From positions 4,315,560-4,379,559 of the forward strand of contig NZ_KI421511.1 in NCBI RefSeq assembly GCF_000473265.1: a DNA stretch of 64,000 nucleotides, read 5' to 3'. Positions 1-8,557 of the stretch are shown piece by piece. Both the position numbers and the translations under genes were made by a program. The DNA comes from Amycolatopsis thermoflava N1165. Its GTDB lineage: Bacteria; Actinomycetota; Actinomycetes; Mycobacteriales; Pseudonocardiaceae. Within the stretch, counting starts at the first letter, position 1, and each line of letters begins with the position of its first letter. The notes beneath the pieces are model-generated. The model had not been told where the DNA came from. It saw only the letters and a program-made list of their open reading frames with translations, and did no database searches.

Positions 1-504
1 CCGCACATGCGCGCGCTGGCCGACGAGCTGCGGGAATCCTGCTCGATGGCCACTTTGGACGGATCCGAGATCGTCTACGTGGCCCGGGTTCCGGCGTCGC
101 GCTCGATGTCCATCACGCTCAACGTCGGCTCGCGCCTGCCCGCCTACCCCACTTCGATGGGCCGCGTGCTGCTCGCCGCGCTGCCGCCCGCCGAGCTGGA
201 GTCCTATCTGGACACTGTCGAACTGCGGAAGCTCACGCCCAACACCATCACGGACCCCGCCCAGCTGCGTGCGGAACTGGCCCGGGTCGCCGAGCGCGGT
301 TACGCGGTGGTGGACGGCGAACGCGAGGAGGGCGTCCGCTCGGCCGCCGCGCCCGTGCGTGGCGCCGGCGGGCGGGCGCTGGCCGCGCTGAACGTGTCGG
401 TCAACGCGGCCCGCGTCTCGCTGGACGAACTTACCGACCGGTTCGTGCCGCGCCTGCTGGACACCGCCGCGGCCATCACCCGCGACATCGAGGGTCTGCA
501 CTAG
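1..504 (+). CDS. IclR-family transcriptional regulator, C-terminal effector domain (5' end outside window)
   Basis: The reading frame is open from base 1 and ends at TAG 502-504, so the N-terminal winged helix lies before the window. The visible 167 residues match the IclR effector-binding domain: a SMSITLNVGSRLPAYPTSMGR stretch and a late GYAVVDGEREEGVRSAAAPV stretch, both typical of PcaR/PobR-like IclR proteins that control aromatic acid catabolism. It converges on the amidohydrolase gene, and the two stop codons share one palindromic CTAG. It probably controls the catabolic genes at 501-3983; this is inferred from position only. Confidence 0.88.
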   Translation, partial: PHMRALADELRESCSMATLDGSEIVYVARVPASRSMSITLNVGSRLPAYPTSMGRVLLAALPPAELESYLDTVELRKLTPNTITDPAQLRAELARVAERGYAVVDGEREEGVRSAAAPVRGAGGRALAALNVSVNAARVSLDELTDRFVPRLLDTAAAITRDIEGLH

Positions 505-1367
505 TCCTCCGCGAAGAAGCAACGCGTCGGGTTCGTGACGAGCAGCGCCTCCGGGTCCGGCGTGATCTCCGCGATCAGGTCGGCCAGGTCGCCGTCATTC
601 GGCACGAAACCGTGCGTGTTCGGGTGCGGGAAGTCGGTGCCCCACACGACCCGCTCCGGCGCCTCGGCGGCCAGCAACCGCGCCAGCTCCACGGAATCGG
701 CCATGTCCGGCGGCGCGGTCGCGATCCGGTCGGCGCCGCTCAGCTTCACCCACACCGAACCGGTCTCCAGCAACCGCAACAGCGACCGCACGGCGGCGCT
801 GTCCAGCCCCTGGCGCAGGTCGACGCGGGCCATGTGGTCGATCACCACCCGCACGCCCAGCGATCGCACCAGGTCCGCATGCTCGGCGATGCCGTCACCC
901 GCGACGTGCAGGGCGATGTGCCAGCCGTACGGCCGGATCAGGGCGACGATCGCGTCGATCTCCTCCTGCGACGGCGCCGGCCCGAGGTGCGGCGTGAAGT
1001 GCAGCCGGGCGCCGCGCACGCCGGCCCGGTGCAGGCGCTCCACCTCGACCTTCGGCGTGGTCGGCCGGATCAACGCGACCCCGCGGTACCGGCCGCCGCC
1101 GGTTTCCAGCGCGTCGAGCAGCGCCGAGTGGTCGGTGCCGTGGCAGGCGGACTGCACGATGACGGCGCGCTCGAAGCCGAGCAGCCGGTGCAGCGCCTGC
1201 AGGTCCTCCTTCGGCGCCTCCGGCGGGGTGAACGTGCGGTCCGGCGCGTACGGGAACTTCGCGGTGGGCCCGAAGATGTGGCAGTGCGCGTCGCAAGCGT
1301 TTGCGGGCAACGGGATCGCGGGCGCGTGCGGGTTCGGGTCCGGCCCGGGGTTGCGGGGATCGGTCAT
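501..1367 (-). CDS. Amidohydrolase family protein, 2-pyrone-4,6-dicarboxylate lactonase-like
   Basis: A 288-residue TIM-barrel metal-dependent hydrolase. Visible marks are the N-terminal DAHCHIFGP motif (metal-binding His28 and His30), a mid-protein IDHMARVD stretch and a C-terminal GTDFPHPN stretch with the acidic catalytic residue. The family includes LigI, which opens 2-pyrone-4,6-dicarboxylate in protocatechuate degradation, and other carboxylate lactonases. Its ATG overlaps the stop of the upstream SDR gene by one base (TGATG), so the two are translationally coupled. Substrate is unproven; neighbours (CMD-family protein, DctA-like carrier) suit a di- or tricarboxylate breakdown route. 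Confidence 0.8.
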   Translation of the reverse strand: MTDPRNPGPDPNPHAPAIPLPANACDAHCHIFGPTAKFPYAPDRTFTPPEAPKEDLQALHRLLGFERAVIVQSACHGTDHSALLDALETGGGRYRGVALIRPTTPKVEVERLHRAGVRGARLHFTPHLGPAPSQEEIDAIVALIRPYGWHIALHVAGDGIAEHADLVRSLGVRVVIDHMARVDLRQGLDSAAVRSLLRLLETGSVWVKLSGADRIATAPPDMADSVELARLLAAEAPERVVWGTDFPHPNTHGFVPNDGDLADLIAEITPDPEALLVTNPTRCFFAED

Positions 1368-2167
1368 CAGTCACACCTCGCGGTCATGCCGCCGTCGACG
1401 ACGATTTCGGTACCGGTGACGAACCGGGCCTCGTCGGAGGCCAGGTACAACGCGGCGTACGCGGTGTCGCGGCCGTCGCCGGCGAAGCCGAGCGGGATGC
1501 GCGCCTGCCGCTGGGCGAGCAGCGCGTCCACGTCCCCGCCCGCCCGCTGCCCGGCCAGGCGCGCCTCGACCATCGGCGTGTGCAGCTGCCCCGGCACCAC
1601 GGTGTTGACGCGGATGCCGTCCGGCGCGTGCTGCACCGCGATCACCTTGGACAGCTGGATCACGCCCGCCTTCGCCGACGCGTAACCGGCCTGAGCCGAG
1701 CCGGTCCAGCGGGTGCCGGACGTGGACGCGGTGTTGACGATCGCGCCGCCGCCCTGCGCCTTCATCACCGGGATGACGTGCTTGCAGGTCAGGAACACGC
1801 TGGTCAGGTTGTAGTCCAGCTGGGCGGCCCAGTCCTGTTCGGACAGTTCGACCGGTCCGCCCTTGCGCGAGCCGCCGACGTTGTTGACCAGGACGTCGAC
1901 GCGGCCGAACTCCGCACGGCACGCCTCGACCATCGCCGCCACGGCCGCGCCGTCGGTCACGTCGCACAGGTGCGTGCGGATCGTGCCGCCCTCGGATTCG
2001 ACCGTGGCGACGGTCTCCGCCAGCGCCTCGGCCTTGAGGTCCACGGCGAACACCTTCGTGCCTTCCCTGGCGAAGAGCACGGCGGCGGCCCGGCCATTGC
2101 CCCAGCCGGGGCCGACGCTGCCCGCGCCGGTGATGATCGCGACCTTGCCGGCCAACCGCCCCGTCAT
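1367..2167 (-). CDS. SDR family oxidoreductase
   Basis: A 266-residue classical short-chain dehydrogenase/reductase. The cofactor motif is the extended form TGAGSVGPGWGNG (residues about 13-25) rather than the usual TGxxxGIG. The NNVGG, NTAST and YASAK catalytic elements are present, and the C-terminal TGTEIVVDGG is canonical. The start at 2167 is chosen because its ATG overlaps the TGA of the upstream CMD gene (ATGA). It belongs to the dctA-CMD-SDR-amidohydrolase operon; the likely reaction is NAD(P)-dependent oxidation or reduction of a hydroxyacid or keto acid, not resolvable from sequence. Confidence 0.87.
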   Translation of the reverse strand: MTGRLAGKVAIITGAGSVGPGWGNGRAAAVLFAREGTKVFAVDLKAEALAETVATVESEGGTIRTHLCDVTDGAAVAAMVEACRAEFGRVDVLVNNVGGSRKGGPVELSEQDWAAQLDYNLTSVFLTCKHVIPVMKAQGGGAIVNTASTSGTRWTGSAQAGYASAKAGVIQLSKVIAVQHAPDGIRVNTVVPGQLHTPMVEARLAGQRAGGDVDALLAQRQARIPLGFAGDGRDTAYAALYLASDEARFVTGTEIVVDGGMTARCD

Positions 2168-2667
2168 GACCCGACCTCCAGCGCCACCAGGAACCGGGAC
2201 ACCAGGTTGTAGGCGCCGATCGTCACAGTCAGCTCGACGATCTCGCGGGCGTCGAAATGCTCGCGCAGGGTCGCGAACAGCTCGTCCGGCACCCGGATCC
2301 GCCTGGTCATCGCGTCGGTGTAGGCGAGGACGGCGCGCTGCCGTCCGTCCAGGACGCTCCGGTCGCCACCTTCGCGCAGGGCGGCGATCTGCTCGACCGT
2401 CATGCCCTCCTCCTTGGCGACCGGTTCGTGGGCCGCCCATTCGTACTCGGCGCCGTTCAGCTCGGCGACGCGCAGCACCGCGAGCTCCCGCAGGTCCCCG
2501 GGCAGGGTGCCCTGCCCGCGGATGGCGCCCAGCAGGCTGTTCCAGCCGTCGGCGAACGGCGGGCTGTGCAGCAGCATGCCGTCCAGCGGGGTCAGGCGCC
2601 CCCCTCGGCGCGCGCGGATCCGGTCGGCAACCTCGCTGCCCGTCTCCACGTAGTCCAGCCTGGCCAT
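2164..2667 (-). CDS. Carboxymuconolactone decarboxylase (CMD) family protein
   Basis: A 167-residue all-helical protein of the CMD/AhpD superfamily. The conserved NGAEYEWAAHEPVAKEEG helix carries the family Glu and His, but the AhpD CxxC pair is absent, so this is a CMD-type enzyme rather than a peroxidase. ATG at 2667 follows an AAGGGA ribosome site. The stop overlaps the SDR start by four bases. Homologues act on gamma-carboxymuconolactone in the beta-ketoadipate pathway, but many are uncharacterised; with the lactonase-like neighbour a lactone or dicarboxylate step is plausible. Confidence 0.82.
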   Translation of the reverse strand: MARLDYVETGSEVADRIRARRGGRLTPLDGMLLHSPPFADGWNSLLGAIRGQGTLPGDLRELAVLRVAELNGAEYEWAAHEPVAKEEGMTVEQIAALREGGDRSVLDGRQRAVLAYTDAMTRRIRVPDELFATLREHFDAREIVELTVTIGAYNLVSRFLVALEVGS

Positions 2668-2678
2668 GTGTTTCCCTT

Positions 2679-3983
2679 CTAGTTCACTGCGACGGTCGCG
2701 GGGACGGGCTCGTGCCCGTCGAGGACGCGGCGCGCCCGGTCGCGGTCGAAGACGCCCTCCCAGCGGCTGACGACGATGCTGCCGAGCATCTGGCCGCACA
2801 GGCTGACGAGACCGCGCATGGTGGAGAGGAACCGGTCGATGCCGAGGACCAGCATGATCCCGGCGACCGGGACGACGCCCGTCGTGGACAGGGTCGCGGC
2901 GAGGATGACGAACCCGGCGCCTGCCACGCCCGCGCTGCCCTTCGAGGTGATCATGAAGACGGCGAGCAGGCCGACCTGCTGCCAGATGGTCAGGTTCACG
3001 TCGAAGGCCTGAGCGATGTAGAGCGAGGCGAAGCCCAGGTACAGGCACACGCCGTCGCCGTTGAAGGCGTACCCGGAGGGCACCACGAGGCCGACGATCC
3101 GCTTCGGGCAGCCGAGGTGCTCCAGCTTGCGCATCAGCTGCGGCATCACGACCTCGTAGTTCGCGGTCCCGAGCGTGATGAGCAGCTCGTCCTTGAAGTA
3201 CCGGTACAGCTTGAGGATCCGGATGCCGCACAGCCGGGCGACAGCCCCGAACACGACGAGGCAGAACACGATCCCGGTGCCCCAGAAGAGGAGGACGACG
3301 CCACCGAGGCTGGCCAGGGTGGACGCCCCGAACTTGCCCGTCGTGTAGGCCATCGCGGCGAACGCGCCGACCGGCGCGAGGTACATGACGAGCTTGACGA
3401 TCCCGAACACCACTTCGCCGATCCGCTCGATGCCGCGGATCACCGGCGCGCCGCGTTCGCCCAGCGCCTTGACCGCGATCGCGAACAGGATCGAGACCAG
3501 CAACACCTGCAGGACGTTGCCGCCGGTGAAGGCGCTGACGACGGTGTCCGGGATGATGTTGACCAGGAAGTCGTACCAGTGCTGGGATTCGCCGGTCTGC
3601 GCGTACTGCTGCGCGGTGCCCGACAGGTGCAGCGCCGCCGGGTCGGCGTGGATTCCGCTGCCCGGGTCGAACAGGTCCATCACGACGAGGCCCACGATGA
3701 GCGCGATCGTGGTCAGGACCTCGAAGTAGACCAGCGCCTTGACCCCGATGCGGCCGACGCTGGTCAGCTCGCCCGCCGAGGCGATCCCGGTGACGATCGT
3801 GCAGAACACCACCGGCGCGATGAGCATCTGGATCAGCTCGATGAACCCGGTACCCACGGGTTGCAGCGCGGCGCCCACCCCCGGCGCGACGAAGCCGAGG
3901 GCCGCGCCGAGGACGATCGCCACCAGGACGGTGACGTAGAGCTTGGTGGTGAAGGCGGTGCGCAAGAACGATCCGGCGGACAT
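2679..3983 (-). CDS. Dicarboxylate/amino acid:cation symporter, DctA-like
   Basis: A 434-residue DAACS-family carrier with about eight hydrophobic segments and two re-entrant regions, imports C4-dicarboxylates or related acids with H+ or Na+. The VVPSGYAFNGDG stretch corresponds to the DctA IPTGYSFNLDG motif; the GSAGVAGAGFVI region is also present. The serine-rich hairpin of the family reads LGTANYEVVMPQ, so the usual serines are replaced. The ATG at 3983 follows AGGGAG; upstream in-frame starts lack a ribosome site. It is the first gene of the catabolic operon and is preceded by a large palindrome at 3998-4033. Confidence 0.85.
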   Translation of the reverse strand: MSAGSFLRTAFTTKLYVTVLVAIVLGAALGFVAPGVGAALQPVGTGFIELIQMLIAPVVFCTIVTGIASAGELTSVGRIGVKALVYFEVLTTIALIVGLVVMDLFDPGSGIHADPAALHLSGTAQQYAQTGESQHWYDFLVNIIPDTVVSAFTGGNVLQVLLVSILFAIAVKALGERGAPVIRGIERIGEVVFGIVKLVMYLAPVGAFAAMAYTTGKFGASTLASLGGVVLLFWGTGIVFCLVVFGAVARLCGIRILKLYRYFKDELLITLGTANYEVVMPQLMRKLEHLGCPKRIVGLVVPSGYAFNGDGVCLYLGFASLYIAQAFDVNLTIWQQVGLLAVFMITSKGSAGVAGAGFVILAATLSTTGVVPVAGIMLVLGIDRFLSTMRGLVSLCGQMLGSIVVSRWEGVFDRDRARRVLDGHEPVPATVAVN

Positions 3984-3997
3984 CTTCGTCTCCCTTG

Positions 3998-4033
3998 TGT
4001 TCGCCTGACGTACAGTTGCACGTCTGACGAACA
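3998..4033. promoter_or_regulatory. 36-bp imperfect palindrome upstream of the dctA-like gene
   Basis: The sequence has the form TGTTCG-N3-GACGT-N8-ACGTC-N3-CGAACA, with both half-sites perfect inverted repeats. It ends 14 bases before the carrier start codon, in the 159-bp gap between divergent genes. Position and symmetry suit a repressor or activator site; the IclR protein at 1-504 is the nearest candidate. Binding is inferred. Confidence 0.6.
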
Positions 4034-4142
4034 CGAGTATGCGAGATGACACCCGGACGGGTCAACCCATGACGAAAGTCGGATCCCTTCCCTGCCGTCA
4101 GTGTCCTGTGCGGACACCCGCCCGGTTCCTACCTTGACTTCC

Positions 4143-5576
4143 GTGAAACGCGTGTGCGCGGCGGTGGCCGCGATCGTCGCCCTGATCCCCGGTACGGCGA
4201 CAGCAGATCAACTACCGGACCCGTCCTCGATCGACTCCTACGTCGCCGACTTCGCCGAGACAGCCGGGTATCCCGGGGTCGCGGTGGCGATCACCAAGGA
4301 CACCGGCGTCGTGCACCTGCACGGCTACGGCACCGCGACGGCGACGACCCCGATGCCGATCGCGTCGGTGTCGAAGGCCTTCACCGCGCTGGCCGTGGTG
4401 CAGCTGGCCGAGAGCGGCAGGCTCGGCCTGGACGTCCCGGTCGCCACCTACCTGCCGGAGTTCCGCCTCGCCGACCCGCGGGGCGGCGCGATCACCGTGC
4501 GGCACCTGCTCAACCAGACCTCCGGGATCACCGACGGGACCCTGCCGGAGAAGAGCCTCCCACAGCCGGACGACCTGGCCGGCGCCGTGCAGCGCGCCCG
4601 TCAGGCGACGCTGGCGAGCGATCCCGGCGCCGAGTACCACTACACCAACACCAACTTCCACCTCGCGGCGCGGCTCGTCGAGGTCGTCAGCGGCCAGGCC
4701 TTCGGCGACTACCTGCGGCAGCACGTCTTCGAACCGGCGGGGATGCGCTCGACGACCGCCATCACGCGGACGCCCCGCGACCTGCCCGCCACCGTCCACC
4801 GCGGACACGTCTACGCCTACGGGCTCACCCCCGCGGCGTCCGAACCGGACCGCTTCGTCGCAGGCTCGGACGGGGTGATCACCACCGCCGAGGACATGGC
4901 CCGCTGGCTCGCCGTCCAGCGCACCGGGGGCGGCCTCGTCTCCGCGGCAGGCCTCGCGCTCATGCACACCGCCGCGCGCGAGAACTACGCCATGGGCTGG
5001 CAGACCGACGACGAGGGCCGGGTGAGCCACACCGGGATCTGGTTCACCTACACGGCGGGCGCGCTGATGCTGCCCGACGGATACGGCATCGCGGTCATGG
5101 TGGACAGCGGCGTCTCGCTCGGCAACGAGGGGACCACCCAGCTCGCCGAGGGCATCGCCGCGATCCTGCACGGTCAGCAGCCGCCGGCCCCGTCCTCGGC
5201 GCGGCTGCTGGTCGACCTCGTCCTGGCCGCGCTGACGCTGCTCACCGTCGGCATCGGGATTCGCACCGCGCTCCGCGCCCGCCGATGGGCGGCACGGGCC
5301 ACCCGGTGGCGGGTCGTCCGCGGACTGGTGCCCCGGCTGATCCCGGTCGTCGCGCTGGTGGCGCTGGCCGACCTGGCAGGCGGGCTGTTCGGCGGCCGCG
5401 ACGCCACCTGGCTGCAGACGGCGTACTTCTCACCCGCGCTGGTGATCTGGCTCGCGCTGTGGAGCGCGACGGAACTCGCCGTGATCGCCGCCAGGGCCGC
5501 CGCGCTGGTCCGGCTCACCCGCGGTCGAGCACCGCTTGCAGGAACTCCCGTGTCCGTTGGTGGTCCGGGTCGGTGA
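4143..5576 (+). CDS. Secreted/membrane serine hydrolase, class C beta-lactamase family
   Basis: A 477-residue penicillin-binding-protein-like hydrolase. From the GTG at 4143 it has a signal peptide (MKRVCAAVAAIVALIPGTATA) followed by the catalytic S75-V-S-K78 motif, the Y-x-N motif in YHYTNTN, and HTG in place of KTG. Three hydrophobic segments at the C terminus should anchor it in the membrane with the catalytic domain outside. An earlier GTG at 4101 would put 14 polar residues before the signal and is less likely. Its 3' end overlaps the convergent ABC ATPase gene by 62 bases. Substrate (peptidoglycan, ester, D-peptide) is unknown. Confidence 0.85.
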   Translation: MKRVCAAVAAIVALIPGTATADQLPDPSSIDSYVADFAETAGYPGVAVAITKDTGVVHLHGYGTATATTPMPIASVSKAFTALAVVQLAESGRLGLDVPVATYLPEFRLADPRGGAITVRHLLNQTSGITDGTLPEKSLPQPDDLAGAVQRARQATLASDPGAEYHYTNTNFHLAARLVEVVSGQAFGDYLRQHVFEPAGMRSTTAITRTPRDLPATVHRGHVYAYGLTPAASEPDRFVAGSDGVITTAEDMARWLAVQRTGGGLVSAAGLALMHTAARENYAMGWQTDDEGRVSHTGIWFTYTAGALMLPDGYGIAVMVDSGVSLGNEGTTQLAEGIAAILHGQQPPAPSSARLLVDLVLAALTLLTVGIGIRTALRARRWAARATRWRVVRGLVPRLIPVVALVALADLAGGLFGGRDATWLQTAYFSPALVIWLALWSATELAVIAARAAALVRLTRGRAPLAGTPVSVGGPGR

Positions 5577-6297
5577 ACAGCTTCTCCGGCGGCGCGTCCT
5601 CGACGATCTGCCCGTGGTCGAACATCAGCACGCGGTCCGACACGTCCCGCGCGAACTGCATTTCGTGCGTCACGCAGAGGAACGTGATGTCCGTGGTCGA
5701 CGCGATCTCCTTCAGCACCTTCAGCACGCCGGCCACCAGCTCGGGGTCGAGCGCCGAGGTCACCTCGTCCAGCAGCAGCACCTCGGGACGCATCGCCAGC
5801 GCGCGGGCGATCGCAACCCGCTGCTGCTGCCCGCCGGACAGCTGAGACGGGTGGGCGTCGGCCTTCTCGCTCAGCCCGACCATCTCCAGCAGCTCCCGTC
5901 CGCGCTGCTCGGCCTCCTCGCGGGACAGGCCGAGCGCGCGGATCGGGGCCTCGGTGACGTTCTGCAGCACCTTCATGTTCGGGAACAGGTTGAACTGCTG
6001 GAACACCATCCCGATCCGCCTGCGCATGCGCCGCTGGTGCTTCTCCCCAGCCGGCACCATCCGACCGCCCTTGTCGACGTGCGACAGGCATTCGCCGCCG
6101 ACGAAGATGCGCCCCGCGTTCACCTGCTCCAGCGTCATCAGCAGCCGCAGGATCGTCGTCTTGCCCGAACCGCTCGGCCCGATCAGCGTCACGAACTCCC
6201 CTGGCCGCACCGAAAAGTCCAGCTTCCGCAACACCACGTGGTCGCCGAACTTCTTCACGACCCCCTCGAACCGGATCATCTCAGAGCTGTCCGACAC
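5515..6297 (-). CDS. ehuA: Polar amino acid/ectoine ABC transporter ATP-binding protein, EhuA-like
   Basis: A 260-residue ABC ATPase with Walker A GPSGSGKTT, Q-loop VFQQFNLFP, signature LSGGQQQR, Walker B VLLLDEVTSALDPE and H-loop THE. It powers uptake through the permeases encoded just upstream. The insert between Walker A and the Q-loop (GGRMVPAGEKHQRRMRRR) resembles EhuA of ectoine/hydroxyectoine importers. GTG at 6297 overlaps the permease end by 17 bases; an alternative ATG lies at 6279 just after that stop. The ectoine assignment is from overall resemblance of the four-gene set and is less sure than the transporter class. Confidence 0.75.
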   Translation of the reverse strand: MSDSSEMIRFEGVVKKFGDHVVLRKLDFSVRPGEFVTLIGPSGSGKTTILRLLMTLEQVNAGRIFVGGECLSHVDKGGRMVPAGEKHQRRMRRRIGMVFQQFNLFPNMKVLQNVTEAPIRALGLSREEAEQRGRELLEMVGLSEKADAHPSQLSGGQQQRVAIARALAMRPEVLLLDEVTSALDPELVAGVLKVLKEIASTTDITFLCVTHEMQFARDVSDRVLMFDHGQIVEDAPPEKLFTDPDHQRTREFLQAVLDRG

Positions 6298-6937
6298 GGC
6301 GTTCCAACCTTCGCACGAGGATCGACGACGGGTAACTGATCAGCAGGAACAGGATGCCCGCGAGGGTGTAGGGCTCGATCACCTGGAAGGTCTCGGCCCC
6401 CTGCCCCTTGGCCCGGTTGAGCACGTCGAGCACCCCGATGCTGATCAACAGCGGGGTTTCCTTGAACATCGAGATCATGTAGTTGCCCAGCGCGGGCACC
6501 ACCCGTGGCACCGCCTGCGGCAGGATGATCCCCGTCCACACCCGGCCGCGCGGCAGGCTCAGCGCCCTCGCGGCCTCCCACTGTCCTTTCGGGACGGCCT
6601 CGATCCCCGCGCGGTACACCTCGGAGGTGTAGGTGGCGTAGTGGATCCCGAGCGCGATCACGCCGGTCACGAACGCCGACGGGGTGATGCCCAGTGCCGG
6701 CCACAACAGGTAGAAGACGATGAACACCTGGATGAGCAGCGGAGTGCTGCGCACCACCTCGATGAACAGGTACATCAGCTGGCTCAGCACCGGGATCCGG
6801 GCCCGCCGCACCAGCGCGAACACCAGGCCCAGCACGTAGGCCACCGCGGAGCCGAGCACGGTCAGCTCGAGGGTGACCAGCAAACCCTCCAGCAGCAGCG
6901 GGACGGATTCCCAGAAGTAGTCCCAGTTCCAGTTCAT
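6281..6937 (-). CDS. ehuD: Amino acid/ectoine ABC transporter permease, EhuD-like
   Basis: A 218-residue HisM/ArtM-type inner-membrane permease with five to six hydrophobic segments. The EAA loop, which docks on the ATPase, is visible as EAARALSLPRGRVWTGIILPQA. The start at 6937 is chosen because the ATG overlaps the stop of the upstream permease gene (ATGA); an in-frame GTG at 6961 is possible. It pairs with the other permease as a heterodimeric channel. Confidence 0.78.
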   Translation of the reverse strand: MNWNWDYFWESVPLLLEGLLVTLELTVLGSAVAYVLGLVFALVRRARIPVLSQLMYLFIEVVRSTPLLIQVFIVFYLLWPALGITPSAFVTGVIALGIHYATYTSEVYRAGIEAVPKGQWEAARALSLPRGRVWTGIILPQAVPRVVPALGNYMISMFKETPLLISIGVLDVLNRAKGQGAETFQVIEPYTLAGILFLLISYPSSILVRRLERRVGQL

Positions 6938-7641
6938 CCGGGCGCCCCCGCCCTCGCCCACGCGCGCTCACGCTTGGGCGGCTCACGCCCGAGCCGCCGC
7001 GCCAGCACGCGTTCCAGCGCCCGCATGATCATCGTGATCACGACGGCGATCGCCAGGTAGCACAACAGCTCGACGCCGTAGATCAACACGAGCTGGCTGC
7101 CGTACACCGGCCGCAGGAGCTCGCCCTTCTCGGTGATCTCCCCGGCCGAGATGAAGTACAGCAGGGCCGTGCTCTTCATCAACTGGATGAACAGGTTGTT
7201 GAACGGCGGCAGCATCTCCACCACCGCCTGCGGCAGGATCACCCGGAACATGCGCTGCGCCGGGCTGAACGACAGCGCCACCGCGCCTTCACGCTGCGCG
7301 CGCGGCACCGACTGCACCGCGCCGCGCACGATCTCGGCACCGTAGGCGCCGTGGTTCAGCCCGAGCACGATGATGCCTGCGAACAACGGAACGAGCTTGA
7401 ACCCGACCAGCGCGGGCAGGACGAAGAACAGCCAGAACAGCTGCACGACCTCCGACGTCCCGCGGAACCCTTCGACGTAGACGCGGCTGACGAACCGGAC
7501 CGTCCGGGACCGCGACAGCATCGCGAGCCCGGCGATCAGTGCCAGGACGATCGTCAGCGCGATGCCGCCGACCGTCGCGTACACCGTCGTGCCGAGTCCA
7601 CTGAGGATGGTCGAGATGATGTTGGATGTCGAGTCCGACAC
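6934..7641 (-). CDS. ehuC: Amino acid/ectoine ABC transporter permease, EhuC-like
   Basis: A 235-residue polar amino acid permease with a GTG start at 7641. The EAA loop reads REGAVALSFSPAQRMFRVILPQA. It has about five membrane helices and a basic C-terminal tail. It lies 22 bases after the binding-protein gene and overlaps the second permease gene by four bases, giving the order ehuB-ehuC-ehuD-ehuA, as in described ectoine uptake operons. Confidence 0.78.
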   Translation of the reverse strand: MSDSTSNIISTILSGLGTTVYATVGGIALTIVLALIAGLAMLSRSRTVRFVSRVYVEGFRGTSEVVQLFWLFFVLPALVGFKLVPLFAGIIVLGLNHGAYGAEIVRGAVQSVPRAQREGAVALSFSPAQRMFRVILPQAVVEMLPPFNNLFIQLMKSTALLYFISAGEITEKGELLRPVYGSQLVLIYGVELLCYLAIAVVITMIMRALERVLARRLGREPPKRERAWARAGAPG

Positions 7642-7663
7642 GACGCGTCCCCGGGCTCGAGCG

Positions 7664-8557
7664 TCAGGCCGCGCAGAGCTTGTCGGTCGTCAGGTCGGCC
7701 TTGGGCAGGTTGCTCTGGTCGAACCCGAACGGCGTCACGATGCGCAGCCACTCACCGTTGTCGTGCAAGGTCTTCAGCTGCTGGTTGAACGCGTCCCGCA
7801 GCGAGGTGTCGTCCTTGCGGAAGACGAACCCGCCCGCGGTCTGCACCGGCTGGCCGTTCTCGGTGGGCTGGAAGCCGGGCGTCACCTCGACGCCGGCGTT
7901 CGGGTTCTGCTTCACCAGCCACTTCAGCGAGATGTCGGTGAGCGCGGCGCAGTACACGCGGCCCGCGGTCACCGCGCGCAACATGTTGTCCTGCGTGTCC
8001 AGGGTTTCGATCTGGTCCTCGGAAACCCCCGCCGCTGTGGCGAAGCCCTTCTCCACCGCGGCGGAGAGCACCGCGACCTTGACCTTCTTGGCGGCGACGT
8101 CGGCGAGGGTGTTGACGCCCTGCGGATTGCCGCTGGGCACGAGCAGCGCGGTCAGCGCCGAGTAGTCCGGATTCGAGAACAAGGCCGCGTTGCAGCGCGT
8201 GGGCGTGATGTTCATGCCCGCCGCGACGATGTCGAACTGCTTCGCGTTCAGGGCCGGAATCAGCTGGTCGAACGGCACCACGTTGGCCTGCACGGTGTCG
8301 ATTCCGAGCGCCTTGCACACGGCACGGGCCACTTCCGGGGCTTCACCGGTCGTGTTCCCCGAGGTGTCGGCGAAACCGTAGGGCGCCTCGTTGGCGATTC
8401 CGATCCTGATCGTCTTGGCGCTCTTCGCCGAGTCGAGGGTGTTGCCGCTTTCGGTGCTCTGGCAGGCTGCCAACAATGTCGGTCCCGCCACCGCCGCTGC
8501 GCCGACGACCGCCGATCGCCGGAAGAAATCCCGTCGTGTCCACTGACCGTGCGTCAT
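7664..8557 (-). CDS. ehuB: ABC transporter substrate-binding lipoprotein, EhuB-like, Tat-type signal
   Basis: A 297-residue family 3 extracellular solute-binding protein. The N terminus has a twin-arginine motif (TRRDFFRRS) and a lipobox ending LLAAC, so it should be exported folded and anchored as a lipoprotein. The mature part starts KTIRIGIANEAPYGF, typical of polar amino acid binders, and a bound ligand such as ectoine or hydroxyectoine is plausible. ATG at 8557 is preceded by AAGGGGTG; a farther ATG at 8593 would place 12 residues before the Tat motif. It is the first gene of the transporter operon. Confidence 0.8.
   Translation of the reverse strand: MTHGQWTRRDFFRRSAVVGAAAVAGPTLLAACQSTESGNTLDSAKSAKTIRIGIANEAPYGFADTSGNTTGEAPEVARAVCKALGIDTVQANVVPFDQLIPALNAKQFDIVAAGMNITPTRCNAALFSNPDYSALTALLVPSGNPQGVNTLADVAAKKVKVAVLSAAVEKGFATAAGVSEDQIETLDTQDNMLRAVTAGRVYCAALTDISLKWLVKQNPNAGVEVTPGFQPTENGQPVQTAGGFVFRKDDTSLRDAFNQQLKTLHDNGEWLRIVTPFGFDQSNLPKADLTTDKLCAA

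Noticed and set aside
501..504. Convergent stops sharing CTAG, also at 43156-43159
   Set aside because: TAG stops on both strands can overlap at a palindromic CTAG by chance; two cases are not evidence of function.
612..2212. Long plus-strand open frames opposite the amidohydrolase and SDR genes
   Set aside because: They are Arg/Ala/Gly/Pro-rich translations without domains, which is the usual result of high-GC antisense frames.
1863..4049. A 728-codon plus-strand frame opposite the DctA-like gene
   Set aside because: Composition is dominated by Asp, Arg, His and Gln with no motif; the minus-strand gene has clear membrane segments and a ribosome site.
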